Shown one piece after another: positions 9,815 to 19,752 of a stretch of DNA of 64,000 nucleotides. The notes below the pieces were generated by a model. It had not been told where the DNA came from, did no database searches, and worked only from the letters and a program-made list of their open reading frames with translations. The translations under genes and the position numbers were made by a program. The DNA lies in NCBI GenBank assembly GCA_021432635.1, contig MU270020.1:947202-1011201 (forward strand), read 5' to 3'. This DNA comes from Thozetella sp. PMI_491. Lineage: Eukaryota; Ascomycota; Sordariomycetes; Chaetosphaeriales; Chaetosphaeriaceae. Each line of letters starts with the position of its first letter. Position 1 is the first letter of the stretch.

Positions 9815-12193
9815 ATGCACCCTCCAACCGAGACACAACATACCGCTGGCGATGCTGGTCAAGAAAGTGGTGCCTCCTCCCTTTTTGAGTACAACCCAGC
9901 CGCCCAGGCTCTACACCTCCACTACAATGCCCCGGCGACGGCCTGGTCGGCGGCCCTCCCCGTCGGCAACGGCCGGCTTGGAGCCATGGTCCACGGCCGT
10001 ACCGGGACGGAACTGCTCCAGCTCAACGAAGACTCGGTCTGGTACGGTGGCCCCCAAGACAGAACACCGCGGGATGCGCTCCGATATCTTCCCGAGCTGC
10101 GCCGGCTGATCCGGACCGAGCGGCATGCCGAGGCCGAAAACCTGGTGCGGAGAGCTTTCTTCGCCACGCCGCACAGCATGAGGCACTACGAGCCGCTGGG
10201 GAAGGTCGAGCTAGAATTCGGCCATGATTCTGCCGACCCTCTCCAGCCCAACGGCTACAAGAGGTGGCTGGATCTGGCCTCCGCTACCACATCGACGCTG
10301 TACCAGTTCTGCAATGGGTCCGGAGACCTGGTACAGGTGCGGCGGGATGTTGTTGCGAGCTTCCCCGACCAGGTGCTTCTAATCCGCATAGCCGCGAGCG
10401 AAGAGATCGAGTTCGTGACCCGCTTAGGCCGGACCAGCGAGGTCGAGTGGGAGACGAACGAGTTTCTGGACAGCATCCGGGCTTCGGACCGGCAAATAGT
10501 ACTGCGCGCAACTCCTGGGGGCAGAGACAGCAACCAGCTCTGCATGGCGCTTGGGGTAGCTCTTGAAGATGAGACTAAAGGGCGTGTGCAGGCGGTGGGG
10601 AACTGCCTTGTAGTTACCTCATCCGCGTGCATTATCGCAATAGGGGCCCAGACAACATACCGCTACGAAAACCCTGAAGCAGAGGCAGTTATGAATGTTA
10701 CTACCGCGCTGCAGCAGCCGTGGGAAGTCCTCCTTCGACGCCATATAGACGACTACCAGTCCCTCTTCAACCGTGTCACGCTCCGTATGTATCCCGACGT
10801 CTGTGCCATGGCAACCGACGAGCGAATTGCCACGCAACGTGACGCTGGCCTGGTTGCGCTTTACCACAACTACGGCCGCTACCTCCTAATATCCAGCAGC
10901 CGAGATTCGGGACCTAAGCCGCTACCTGCCACGCTTCAAGGGATCTGGAACCCGTCGTTCGCGCCGCCATGGGGTGCAAAGTACACGATCAACATCAACC
11001 TCCAGATGAACTACTGGCCAGCTGCTGCCTCCAACCTGACTGAATGCGCCTTGCCGATGGTAGATCTCCTGGAACGTATGGCCGAGAGGGGGAGAGCTAC
11101 AGCGCAAACCATGTATGCGTGTCGGGGATGGTGCGCACATCACAACACCGACATCTGGGCCGACACAGACCCGCAGGACCGCTGGATGCCGAGCACGCTG
11201 TGGCCGCTGGGAGGCGTCTGGGTGTGTATCGATGCGGTGGAGATACTGAAGACTAAGTACGATCGCGCACTGCATGCGAGACTGGCACCAATCCTGGCGG
11301 GGTGTGCTGAATTCCTTCTCGACTTCTTGGTTGAATCATTATGCGGCCGCTACCTGGTCACCAGTCCGTCCCTCTCGCCTGAGAACACGTTCATAGATCC
11401 TTCGGGCGCTCGCGGCATTATGTGCGAGGGGAGTGTTATTGACATGACGCTTGTCCGGTGGGCACTGGAGCTCTTCCTCTGGTCAGAGGCAAGGCTACCA
11501 ATCGACGCCGTCCTCGGGCTCCGTGTCGGAGACGCGCTCGCGAGACTGCCGCCAGTCCAGATCAACGACGACGGGCTCATACAGGAATGGGGGTTGAAGA
11601 ACTACGGTGAGGCCGAGCCTGGGCACCGGCATGTCTCGCATCTCCTCGGCCTGTATCCAGGCCGGTTTCTCAACACCCCGGTTCTCCGCGCCGCCTCACA
11701 AAGGGTTCTCGAGCGCCGGGCGGCCCACGGGGGTGGACACACGGGCTGGAGCAGAGCCTGGCTGTTGAACCTGCACGCCCGCCTGCAGGATTCAGAGGGC
11801 TGTGAGGAACACATGGACTTGCTGCTGAAGAAGTCGACTATGCCCAACATGCTGGATGACCACCCTCCCTTCCAGATCGACGGGAATTTCGGAGGCTGCG
11901 CCGGAATCCTGGAGTGTTTGGTACAGTCGGAGCGGGAGGGTGATGTGGTCACCGTGCGGCTGCTACCGGCCTGCCCTAGGGCATGGGGGATGGGCAGGCT
12001 GCATGGTGTATGTGTACTCGGTGGATGGGCGCTCTCATTTGATTGGGAGGCCGGACAGGTGCAAGGTCCTGTGACGGTCATAGACGCAGGCGCAGATGCA
12101 CTATCTATGCTCATAGTGTTCCCAGATGGGAAAGAGATCCGAGTCACGACAGCAGGAAGTTACGGAGCAGATGTCTCTGCTGAGAGGCTTTAA
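9815..12193 (+). CDS. Glycoside hydrolase family 95, alpha-L-fucosidase-like
   Basis: Intronless 792-aa GH95 enzyme; the family hydrolyses terminal alpha-1,2-L-fucose (some members alpha-L-galactose) by inversion. The frame opens earlier from GTG, but the first ATG is at 9815. Family landmarks: ALPVGNGRLGAMVHG near residue 47, NEDSVWYGG, LQGIWN, the Asn pair in NINLQMNYW (N393, N395), the Glu of SPENTF (E523) and the Asp of IDGNFGG (D689). These correspond by motif to the Asn/Asn/Glu/Asp catalytic set described for Bifidobacterium AfcA. The N-terminal domain, helical barrel and C-terminal beta domain all appear complete. No signal peptide is visible, so the enzyme is probably intracellular. 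Its divergent neighbour is a sugar transporter. Confidence 0.93.
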   Translation: MHPPTETQHTAGDAGQESGASSLFEYNPAAQALHLHYNAPATAWSAALPVGNGRLGAMVHGRTGTELLQLNEDSVWYGGPQDRTPRDALRYLPELRRLIRTERHAEAENLVRRAFFATPHSMRHYEPLGKVELEFGHDSADPLQPNGYKRWLDLASATTSTLYQFCNGSGDLVQVRRDVVASFPDQVLLIRIAASEEIEFVTRLGRTSEVEWETNEFLDSIRASDRQIVLRATPGGRDSNQLCMALGVALEDETKGRVQAVGNCLVVTSSACIIAIGAQTTYRYENPEAEAVMNVTTALQQPWEVLLRRHIDDYQSLFNRVTLRMYPDVCAMATDERIATQRDAGLVALYHNYGRYLLISSSRDSGPKPLPATLQGIWNPSFAPPWGAKYTININLQMNYWPAAASNLTECALPMVDLLERMAERGRATAQTMYACRGWCAHHNTDIWADTDPQDRWMPSTLWPLGGVWVCIDAVEILKTKYDRALHARLAPILAGCAEFLLDFLVESLCGRYLVTSPSLSPENTFIDPSGARGIMCEGSVIDMTLVRWALELFLWSEARLPIDAVLGLRVGDALARLPPVQINDDGLIQEWGLKNYGEAEPGHRHVSHLLGLYPGRFLNTPVLRAASQRVLERRAAHGGGHTGWSRAWLLNLHARLQDSEGCEEHMDLLLKKSTMPNMLDDHPPFQIDGNFGGCAGILECLVQSEREGDVVTVRLLPACPRAWGMGRLHGVCVLGGWALSFDWEAGQVQGPVTVIDAGADALSMLIVFPDGKEIRVTTAGSYGADVSAERL

Positions 12194-12442
12194 CGATAGG
12201 ATTTTGTCACACAAAGAGGTGAACATGTAGCCAGAGCCCACACATCTCGGAACCTCGCCTCAAAGCTCCGGAGATTATCATTGTCAGTTGACTATAGAGA
12301 TCTCGAGACACGACGGCGTAACTAGGGCAATAGCCACTAAAACACATGCATTGTTTTCAAGACGTGTCCTACCTATCTAAAGGTCCCCTCGAAACACCGG
12401 ACTCCCTACCGGAACAGTCTTCTTTGTTATGCCCTTTGTTGT

Positions 12443-13762
12443 CTAGTACCCTTCCTTGCGGTTAACCCGGTTTGCGAGCTCCTTGCCCTTGCTGAGATTC
12501 TCGAGGTTGACGTCCACAATGGACAGGACGCGCTCGTTGTAGGCCGACGACCCGCCGCTGACGTGAGGTGAGATGAAGATATTCTTGGCCTTCCACAGCG
12601 GATGGCCGTTCGGGAGCGGCTCCGGGTCTGTGACGTCCAGAGCAGCGCCGCGCAGCAGCCCCTTGTCGAGGGCTTCGATGAGGTCCCCGCTGTGCACGAT
12701 GGGCCCGCGGCCGATGTTGCTGAGAAACGCCTGCTTCTTGGACAAAACCTCGAACTCGGGGGCCGAGAGCAGCTGCTGCGTCTTGGGGGTCAGCGGGAGG
12801 GCGATGACCAGCAGGTCGAGCCCGGAGCCTAGGAATGCATGGAGCTCTTCCTTGGACTCGCCGGCGAACCACTTGGACGGCAGAAGACCGTCGGGGTCCC
12901 CGAGACCAGGGGGCGTGAACGTGTTGTCCTTCTTGGACTCGGGCGTCTTGCGGGGGTGGAGGGTGTAGGCGTGCACATCCATGCCCAGTGCCTTTGCCAC
13001 GCGGGCGGTTTGGCGTCCGATGGCGCCGTATCCCAGGATTCCGCTGCGGTTGGTGGGTTAGGGATGCAAGATAGATACAAAAGGGGGAGGGAAGGTGGGG
13101 GGTACGTACACCCGCTGGCCTACAGCGTCGCGAACTATCTCAGTTCCCCTCACCCACCTCCCTTCACGCTTCTGGTCGATATACTTGGTTACTAGGGCAC
13201 TGCGGTCAGACGCTGGATCCCAGAGCCTGTCCTAACAAGCTGGTCTGCTACGGCGCACTTACGATCATGCTGGAAATGCAAGAAGGTGGTAATGATCCAT
13301 TCGGAAATCTGCGGCCTGCGCAGCTGCTGTCAGCTCTTCCGGCCATGTAACCCCGGCTTGGCGCGCCGCGGGCGGCTCCCGGCGTGAGACGGCTTCACAC
13401 TCCACTCACCCGTGCACACCGTTGGCGGTGCAGAAGGTCACGTCGGTGTCCCGGAACAGCGGGAGGTCCAGGATGAGGTTGGCGCCAGCGCTGAGCAGCT
13501 GGACATACTGCAGCTTGGGCGCCTGCTCGACGGTCGGAAAGGTGTTGCCAGACAGCAGGATCGTCGCATCTTTCCATCCGTCGGGTGGGAAGTCGGGGCC
13601 GGGCTTGGTGCTGGACCACTCCTGGTGGTAAAAAGCCACCTTCAAGCCGGGATACCTCTCCTTGAGGCCATCTAGCCACTCCTGGGTCGGTGTCCAAGTG
13701 GTGAAAATCAGCAGCTTGTGGCCCTCGAGCGTGGGGTTTTCGGCCATTTTTACCAAGGTCAT
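12443..13762 (-). CDS. D-isomer-specific 2-hydroxyacid dehydrogenase
   Basis: NAD(P)-dependent oxidoreductase interconverting a 2-oxoacid and a D-2-hydroxyacid, probably cytosolic. Minus-strand exons 13762-13410, 13315-13263, 13191-13110 and 13043-12443 give 362 aa. Introns are 94, 71 and 66 nt and all phases agree. The N-terminal substrate domain includes QISEWIITTFLHFQHD, which crosses an exon junction. The Rossmann motif VGILGYGAIGR also spans a junction. Catalytic landmarks are the Arg of NIGRGPIV, the Glu of PEPLP and the His of SPHVSGGS. The substrate is unknown; relatives include glyoxylate/hydroxypyruvate reductases. The gene converges on GH95 with 250 bp between stops. Confidence 0.92.
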
Positions 13763-15109
13763 GGTGGGCTCCGGACTGAGGCGCGCTGTCGCCGGTGGGG
13801 AGGGAGGGTCTCTTGGGCTTTATATCTTGTTGGATAGCCGGGGGCTCGGTTATTAACGAGGAGATCTGGGGAGCGAGGTGCCAAGAACGTGCGTGCTCGT
13901 AGATCCGCTAGTCACTTTGCTTTGTAACTCGGGTCCAGCCGTTGGCGTGTCAAGTGTCGAGTGTTGCTGTGCACTGTGCACGAGCCGGGTTGAGACAGTG
14001 CACGAGCTCGGCCGCTGGCCGGAGCTCGGCACTGAAGCTTTATCGCCCGGCTGCTGCGGGGGAAGGGCTGCAAGATGCTACTTCAGCCTCGAATGGCGCC
14101 ATAAGAGGAATGTGACAACGGCCTTTAACGTCCGTGGACCCTGCTATTGCCCCCCACTCCCCTGAGCGGCGACAATTGCCCAGTGGGCATTAGGCGAACG
14201 GCTAAGACGGATCCGTAGATCCTACCCACGTCTCTCGGCTGTAATCCCGTATTGTCGGTATCGCAGTCGCAGGATGTATGTGTACGGCAAGTGTCTGCGG
14301 GGGATAATGCCTACACGAGTTTCTCCATTCCGTTGAGTCATTGCCGTGGGCCTCTCTCCAGGTCTAAGATGGCTTTGAGCTGTTTATCCCCGCTATCGTG
14401 TCCCAAAGCTCTCCCAGCACAAGGGACAGTACCCGCCCTCAATTGGATACGCGTAACCGCTTCGAGGGGCCAACCCTGTCGAGGCAGCTAGGCAACTCAA
14501 CCCACTGGAAAGATTGAATGTGCAATGCCTCTGCGCCACTAACTCCGCTTGGCAACCAAGTTATCTCCGCATGCATTGCTCATGCTCGGGAGCTTAAAGT
14601 GGTGAGTTAGCTTACAAAACATCAAGCGAACCCTCGCAGAAGTGCGCGTTAGCCTCGCATCGCCTCATCTCTAGGTCTAATGGCGTTAGTGCGGCCCCCT
14701 CAGGTCGAACTTCCTAGACTGGGACCTAGTGTAAGACTGGGCTCGTCTCTTACCTAGGTTCCACAGTGTTCAGCTGTAAAGTGAATGTAGAAGGAAAACC
14801 GTGCGTGTAATATCTGCGCGTCGGCCACAATGCATGCGGATACCCGCTAGACAACAGGATGCCATGGTAGATTACTAGGCTGTTGAAGTCAATCCTTGCT
14901 GACCACGAAGCTTCCAAAAGAAGTAGTGGCCGAAAAAGAACGGCGAGTTAGGCCATGTCATCACACAGTCACGAGTAGACGTTGGTGAGTCACCGGCGAG
15001 AGAGAGGATATTGGCATTTAGTATATAAACTCTACCCCAGTTTTTTGTAAAGCGGACCGAAGTCGCTTGAAAGCAGCTACCACTGCATCTCACCGCCCAG
15101 CTCTCTCAT
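13763..15109. other. Intergenic region
   Basis: 1.35 kb holding the dehydrogenase promoter (right of 13762 on the minus strand) and the twinfilin 3' UTR. Open frames here are short and of no recognisable family. Confidence 0.5.
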
Positions 15110-16298
15110 TTACCGACCCGGCCTCTTCGGCCGGCTGAAGCCCTGGCGGACCTCAACCTTCGGGTGAAGATCTAGCAGGACCGATTCCTCAGTGATCTCA
15201 CTCGGGTCCTCTACCTCAAACTTCTTGACGATTTCGAGGCCCACCTCTCCTGTGGCGGCGTCTAGGACGGCCCGCTTCATCAGCGGATACATCATGCGGT
15301 ACTTGATAGCTTTGTTTCCAGGGCTAATGGGACAGGTATAGAAGAACAGCACCGGGCTGCTGTGGTTCCCGCCGTACGAGTGTGTGTACCGGTAGAAGGT
15401 GAAGCGTGGCTCGCTGTCGGAGATAGTCTTGGTGAGCTCTGCGATGGAGGATGGGCTGGAGCTGTCGGGAACGAGTTCGACAATCTCGTTATCGGGGTTG
15501 ATCCTCTGCGAACGACGGGTTAGCATCCGGCTATGGCACTCGCCGGGCATAGTGTCGAAGTCAAAAAAGAGATACTCACGAGCATGACCAGGCCGCTCCC
15601 GCCTTCTGCGGCGAGCTCCTTCAGTGCCCCTAGGGCGTTGTCGGCAATGGGCATTGACAGGCTCTTGCTGAGGTGGATCTCCCTAGTTCCAGTACCCGAG
15701 CCGGCTTCCTGCTCGGCTCGCTTCACCTCGCCCAGCGTCCGTTCCTCCTCCGTCAGCGGAGCGGCGACGGCCGAATGCTTGTCGTGTTTCTCAAATCCAG
15801 CGGGTGTGAGCTCCTCAGCATTCGTCGCGAACACGGTCTCGCGGAAGTGCTCGCTGCCAAGCTCGCGCACCAACGTGAGGCGTGTCGAGGCGAACAGCAT
15901 TTTCTGGCGCACGGGGGCCGTGTCGGGGACGTAGGTTACCGCCACGAGACGTGGCACACCCGGGTACCGCCGGAGGATGATGTAAAGGGCCTCATTCGGC
16001 TTGATATGCGGCGTCAGGAGCTCGGTAACATTCGTCGCAAAGGAGTTGCCCGGGGACGAAGGTGTTAGGAGAGTCAGTGGCTGCAGCTTCTCCTTCGCGA
16101 TCGTGGCGATGAGGCCGAAGTGGGTGTCGGAGGCGAGCAAAGTGCTGAACTGGGAGGCGAGCTCCTCGGAGGCTAGAGACGGTACCCGCCGCGACGTCAG
16201 CTTCCTGTCCACGTTCCTCGTTTGGGAGGTTCTCGCCCGCGAGCACACCGGCCCGCCCAAGGAGCTAGAGGGGGATTACCCGAAATGCCCGACTGCAT
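15110..16298 (-). CDS. twf1: Twinfilin, ADF-homology actin-binding protein
   Basis: Actin monomer-binding and barbed-end regulator with two ADF-homology domains, acting at cortical actin. Minus-strand exons 16298-16280 (19 nt), 16172-15580 and 15505-15110 give 335 aa. Introns are 107 and 74 nt and phases agree. The tiny first exon (MQSGIS) rebuilds the family start MQSGISASEEL across the junction. ADF domain 1 covers about residues 1-150 and domain 2 about 175-310, including FTFYRYTHSYGG and the FYTCP...KYRMMYP segment. The basic tail VRQGFSRPKRPGR is usual for twinfilin. It diverges from the flavokinase-like gene. Confidence 0.93.
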
Positions 16299-16933
16299 TC
16301 TGGCGTCGAGTAGGTGATGCGAAAAATCAAAACAGAAAGGAGGAAATACAGCCCACGACGCAGATGCCGAGGGATGAGATAGGTGGACGAGGGAGCCTCG
16401 TAGACCAGACTAGAGAATGACGTTGCGGATGGAGGCGGGAGCTGTCGCGGGGCTGTTTGAGAACAAGCGGTGCGAAGGTGGGGAGCCGGTTTGGCGGGGT
16501 AATTGGACCGCTACCCAAGCTAGGGAGAAACGCCTTGTCTATGCAAAGGGAAGGAAGCGGCGTAACTATACTGCGCAGGTGAGAACTTTCCAAGTATGGC
16601 ACATATCTAACCAAGATACATCTACTAATTTAGTAATCGCCGGATCGAAACGGAACACAGGCTTATTCTGCAGAAGCTTGGTTTGCAAGACTAGGTCTTC
16701 TATACCTCTGCCGCCAGAAGCTATGGCCTGACATGGGTCCATGTTCAATCTCGTCGATTGCTACACCCTAACCCTGACAGCTCTAAGTCCTTGGCGATGG
16801 CTTAGCTGCTTCACCACCAGCCGAACCGAAACGCCCGGCCACGGAGCACAGATGCGAATGCCTTCGCCATGTTAGCAATAAAACATGGGCCAATGGGGCT
16901 AACAGAAGATCTCTGATACGAAAAACCTCTCCA
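16299..16933. promoter_or_regulatory. Divergent promoter, twinfilin and flavokinase-like gene
   Basis: 635 bp between divergent starts. No TATA box or other site stands out and no gene was seen. Confidence 0.4.
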
Positions 16934-18892
16934 ATGGAACCACCCCCGTCTTTCCAGCTTAAACGGAAGCCGGTGGGAGGCGGTGAGGCGAGATCCCCAA
17001 GCCCCTTAGCCTCATTCCCACTACCTGCGCAGGCCGCCCACGATGCTCCTCCTCCATACAGTGAGACAGAGGCACCCCATGGTAGACCAGAACCATCAAA
17101 GACCTCGCGGAAGGCAGCGGAGGAGGACGAGGATGAGCTTGAGGAGAAGCCTCCTCCGCTCCCGGCGCGCAGCCGTCCCCATGCGCCGGTAGAACCGGAC
17201 GCCATGCCATCCGCTAGCAGCACGTGGCGATCTACAAGCTCTATCGAGAAGCCCGGAATAATAGATGCTCCCGTGCAGCAATTCCCGGAAGTGATAGGCC
17301 CCGGTACCGGACATCCCTTGTCCGACTTGGAGGTCGCTCGGGAAAAGCCGTTCTGGAAGACGGCCATGGAGGAGACGCGGCACTTTGCGGGGGGTCTAAT
17401 CGCCCACCCGACCGAGTCGACCAAACACTACAGTATCCTCCGGCACTCACCTGCCGTGGTCTTCTATCGCGGCCCGGAGACCTCGGTGGTTATATCTCTC
17501 TTGAGCTCCCCTGACCATCCTTTGCCAGCTGACCGTAGCCTATGGCTCCAGCAGCGAGGCTACTCCGGAGACACTGGCATGAAACTCAAGGCGCTGGTTG
17601 GGTCCACCTCGGAATGGCTAGAAGTCACGCCATCTACCATGGTACAAGCGTCCGATGTGGACGCGGTCAGCGAAAGAGGATGGCAGCGAGATATCGGAAA
17701 GGCTGTGAAGCACGGCTCCACGGCCCATCTCCACATTGCCCGCGAGACGCACATTGTCCGGATCCCGGCGGCGGCTCCGGATGGATACTTCCGCGTCTTG
17801 CTTTGTTCCGGGAGGACCACAGCTATTGACCTCGCCGCCGGACCCGTGAAGTCGACTAAGGGGAAGGTGCTCTGCCCGAGCCCCCTCTTCCGCATCGCGA
17901 GCACCTCTTCCGACTCAAGCATCTTCCGAGGTGCAAAGCTGCGCACCGTCCCACTGGAGCTGGGTGTGATGGTTGCGTCGACCATCGCGAACAAGACCAT
18001 CGGGAACTACGTCAACCCGGTCACGGGCGCTGTCACAAGCGCGGTACAGACTCGAGTCGACAGGCTTCGGCCGGGATTCGTGGCACAGACAGCAGGGCAG
18101 CTTGTTTACCAGAACTCAGGACTTGAAGGCAGAGTCACTACCGCCGGGGACCAGTACGCACAGACGCGTCAAGCCGGCTATGATCTTTACCTCGAGGAAG
18201 GATTCGCTGGGGTGACGCTTGGGAGCGTCGTGGGGCCGGAAGAAGGCCCGCAGGCACCATACCCCTTGAAATTTTACGGAAAGGTAGGGCGGGGGAGCGG
18301 ACGGGATACAGAGATCTTGGGAATTCCAACAGCGAATTTGGTGGACGTTCCGGGGGACATGAGGGACCGTCTGAAGGGCCTCTATTTCGGATGGGCCTGC
18401 GTCTTACCAGGTAGCGCAGTTGGGCCCGCCATTTCGCTGGACTGGCACGAAGCTCTGATTATTGCGGCGCCGGCTGTGTCTAGCAAGCCATCTATTGTAT
18501 CTCGGATAGGGGTGCACGTATATCTCCTCCACGACTTTGGCGGCACCACCTTCTTCGACGCAAAGGTCAAGGTCATCGCGATGGGATTCCTTCGGCCGTG
18601 GCACGGATCAGACACGCCGGTGCAGGCGGTGCGAGATCGTCTCGCCCAGGATGCGCAGACAGTAGTGAACAGCCTTGGGCGTGAGCATTGGGGCCCAGAG
18701 GTCACGCTGGACAAGATGAGCACGGCAAAGCGGGCGCAGACGCTGGCTGACAGGTATGCTGACACGCGAGAGAGAATCCAGAAGCAAGTCGACCGGATAC
18801 CGCTGCATGTGGCGGGCGTGAGAACCGAAGGGGCACAGCTGCGCGACAAAATACATGGGCAAGGCGGGTACTGGATACCTCGATCGGTCTAA
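16934..18892 (+). CDS. Large protein with C-terminal flavokinase-like domain, probable pseudoenzyme
   Basis: Intronless 652-aa protein. Residues 1-110 are disordered and proline/acid rich, with a PPPYSE motif that could bind WW domains. Residues about 135-400 form a conserved region of unknown function; I recall similar fungal proteins annotated 'LipA and NB-ARC domain protein', a label I would not trust. Residues about 435-590 resemble riboflavin kinase: FYGKVGRGSG, LGIPTANL (P465-N468), GLYFGWA, LLHDFGG and VIAMGFLRP. The NPFY segment that precedes the catalytic Glu in active enzymes is absent, and the Glu of the EVH motif aligns with Gly526 (IGVHVY). FMN synthesis is therefore unlikely, while flavin or nucleotide binding remains possible. 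Start ATG 16934 is the first in frame. Confidence 0.7.
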   Translation: MEPPPSFQLKRKPVGGGEARSPSPLASFPLPAQAAHDAPPPYSETEAPHGRPEPSKTSRKAAEEDEDELEEKPPPLPARSRPHAPVEPDAMPSASSTWRSTSSIEKPGIIDAPVQQFPEVIGPGTGHPLSDLEVAREKPFWKTAMEETRHFAGGLIAHPTESTKHYSILRHSPAVVFYRGPETSVVISLLSSPDHPLPADRSLWLQQRGYSGDTGMKLKALVGSTSEWLEVTPSTMVQASDVDAVSERGWQRDIGKAVKHGSTAHLHIARETHIVRIPAAAPDGYFRVLLCSGRTTAIDLAAGPVKSTKGKVLCPSPLFRIASTSSDSSIFRGAKLRTVPLELGVMVASTIANKTIGNYVNPVTGAVTSAVQTRVDRLRPGFVAQTAGQLVYQNSGLEGRVTTAGDQYAQTRQAGYDLYLEEGFAGVTLGSVVGPEEGPQAPYPLKFYGKVGRGSGRDTEILGIPTANLVDVPGDMRDRLKGLYFGWACVLPGSAVGPAISLDWHEALIIAAPAVSSKPSIVSRIGVHVYLLHDFGGTTFFDAKVKVIAMGFLRPWHGSDTPVQAVRDRLAQDAQTVVNSLGREHWGPEVTLDKMSTAKRAQTLADRYADTRERIQKQVDRIPLHVAGVRTEGAQLRDKIHGQGGYWIPRSV

Positions 18893-19183
18893 ATGGGATT
18901 CAAAAGGGCTCTCAGGATTGGCGCAGCCGCCGGCGCCCCTTTCCAGGCTAAACACAATCACGAGTATATATCAGGTGGTAACTGCGCGAATCCTTTGCAA
19001 CAGCCAAAAGGTTCAGGAACAGAGAATTGGGTATCTTTTTGGAGGTAATAATAGTATTGTCCTAAAAAAGGTCACACCAGTGCGCCCCGTGGGACTCATT
19101 ACTTTACTAGGCTGCAATCCTCGCTCGTTCATTCAAGCCGGGGGATAACCATATCGCTTTAAACACTATCTTCATTCGCCCGC

Positions 19184-19752
19184 TTAAGGAGCAGTAGGGG
19201 CGACCTTAGTGACGGTGAATTGGGCGCACTTCTGGCCGCTGGCATCGACAGTGATCTGCGCAGCGTTGTCGTGGCCGCTCTGGCAAGCGCCGCTCTCGGA
19301 CACCAGCTGGTTGCCCTGGAAGCTGACGAAGTCGGTCGTCGTGGCGCAGTCCTGGGCCAGGAAGTGAGTCGAGTTGAAGCCGACGCAGACCTGCTTGTTC
19401 ACCAGGTCGGGGCGGAAGCCGTTGGAGAAGCTGCGCTGGACGAGCAGCACGCTGTCGCCGTTCAGCGTCGAGGGGGTGATCTGCCGGTCCGCAGCGGTGT
19501 TGACGCAGGCAGCGTCTACGATCTCGCCTAGCCAACCAAGTTAGAACACAGCCCATAGCCCATGAAGTCTGCCCCAGCTATTTAGGACCTACCGTTGTTG
19601 CGGAATGTCAGGCACTCGTTGCCCGGGACACCGTTGATCTCCTTGAAGACCAGCGTGGTGCCGCCCTTGGTGACCTTGGAGGCCTGGCGGATGTCGATGA
19701 CGGCGGCTGAGGCCGAAGCGGCCAGGATGGCGGTGGCAATGGTGAACTTCAT
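19184..19752 (-). CDS. Small secreted protein of unknown function
   Basis: 167-aa protein from exons 19752-19593 and 19527-19184, with a 65-nt intron; phases agree. The N terminus (MKFTIATAILAASASA) is a typical signal peptide, followed by VIDIRQ, possibly ending in a dibasic-type propeptide. The mature part holds several cysteines (in NECL, DAAC, KQVC, QDC, GAC, KCA) suited to disulphides and ends in VTKVAPTAP. A TATAAA lies about 175 bp before the start. The family is not recognised and a structural or effector-like role is only inference. It converges on the flavokinase-like gene. Confidence 0.85.

Noticed and set aside
9190-9888. 232-codon plus-strand ORF before GH95
   Set aside because: Composition is driven by GC bias and it overlaps the GH95 start in another frame; no family.
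6943-13762. Secondary-metabolite gene cluster
   Set aside because: No PKS, NRPS, terpene synthase or P450 in the window.
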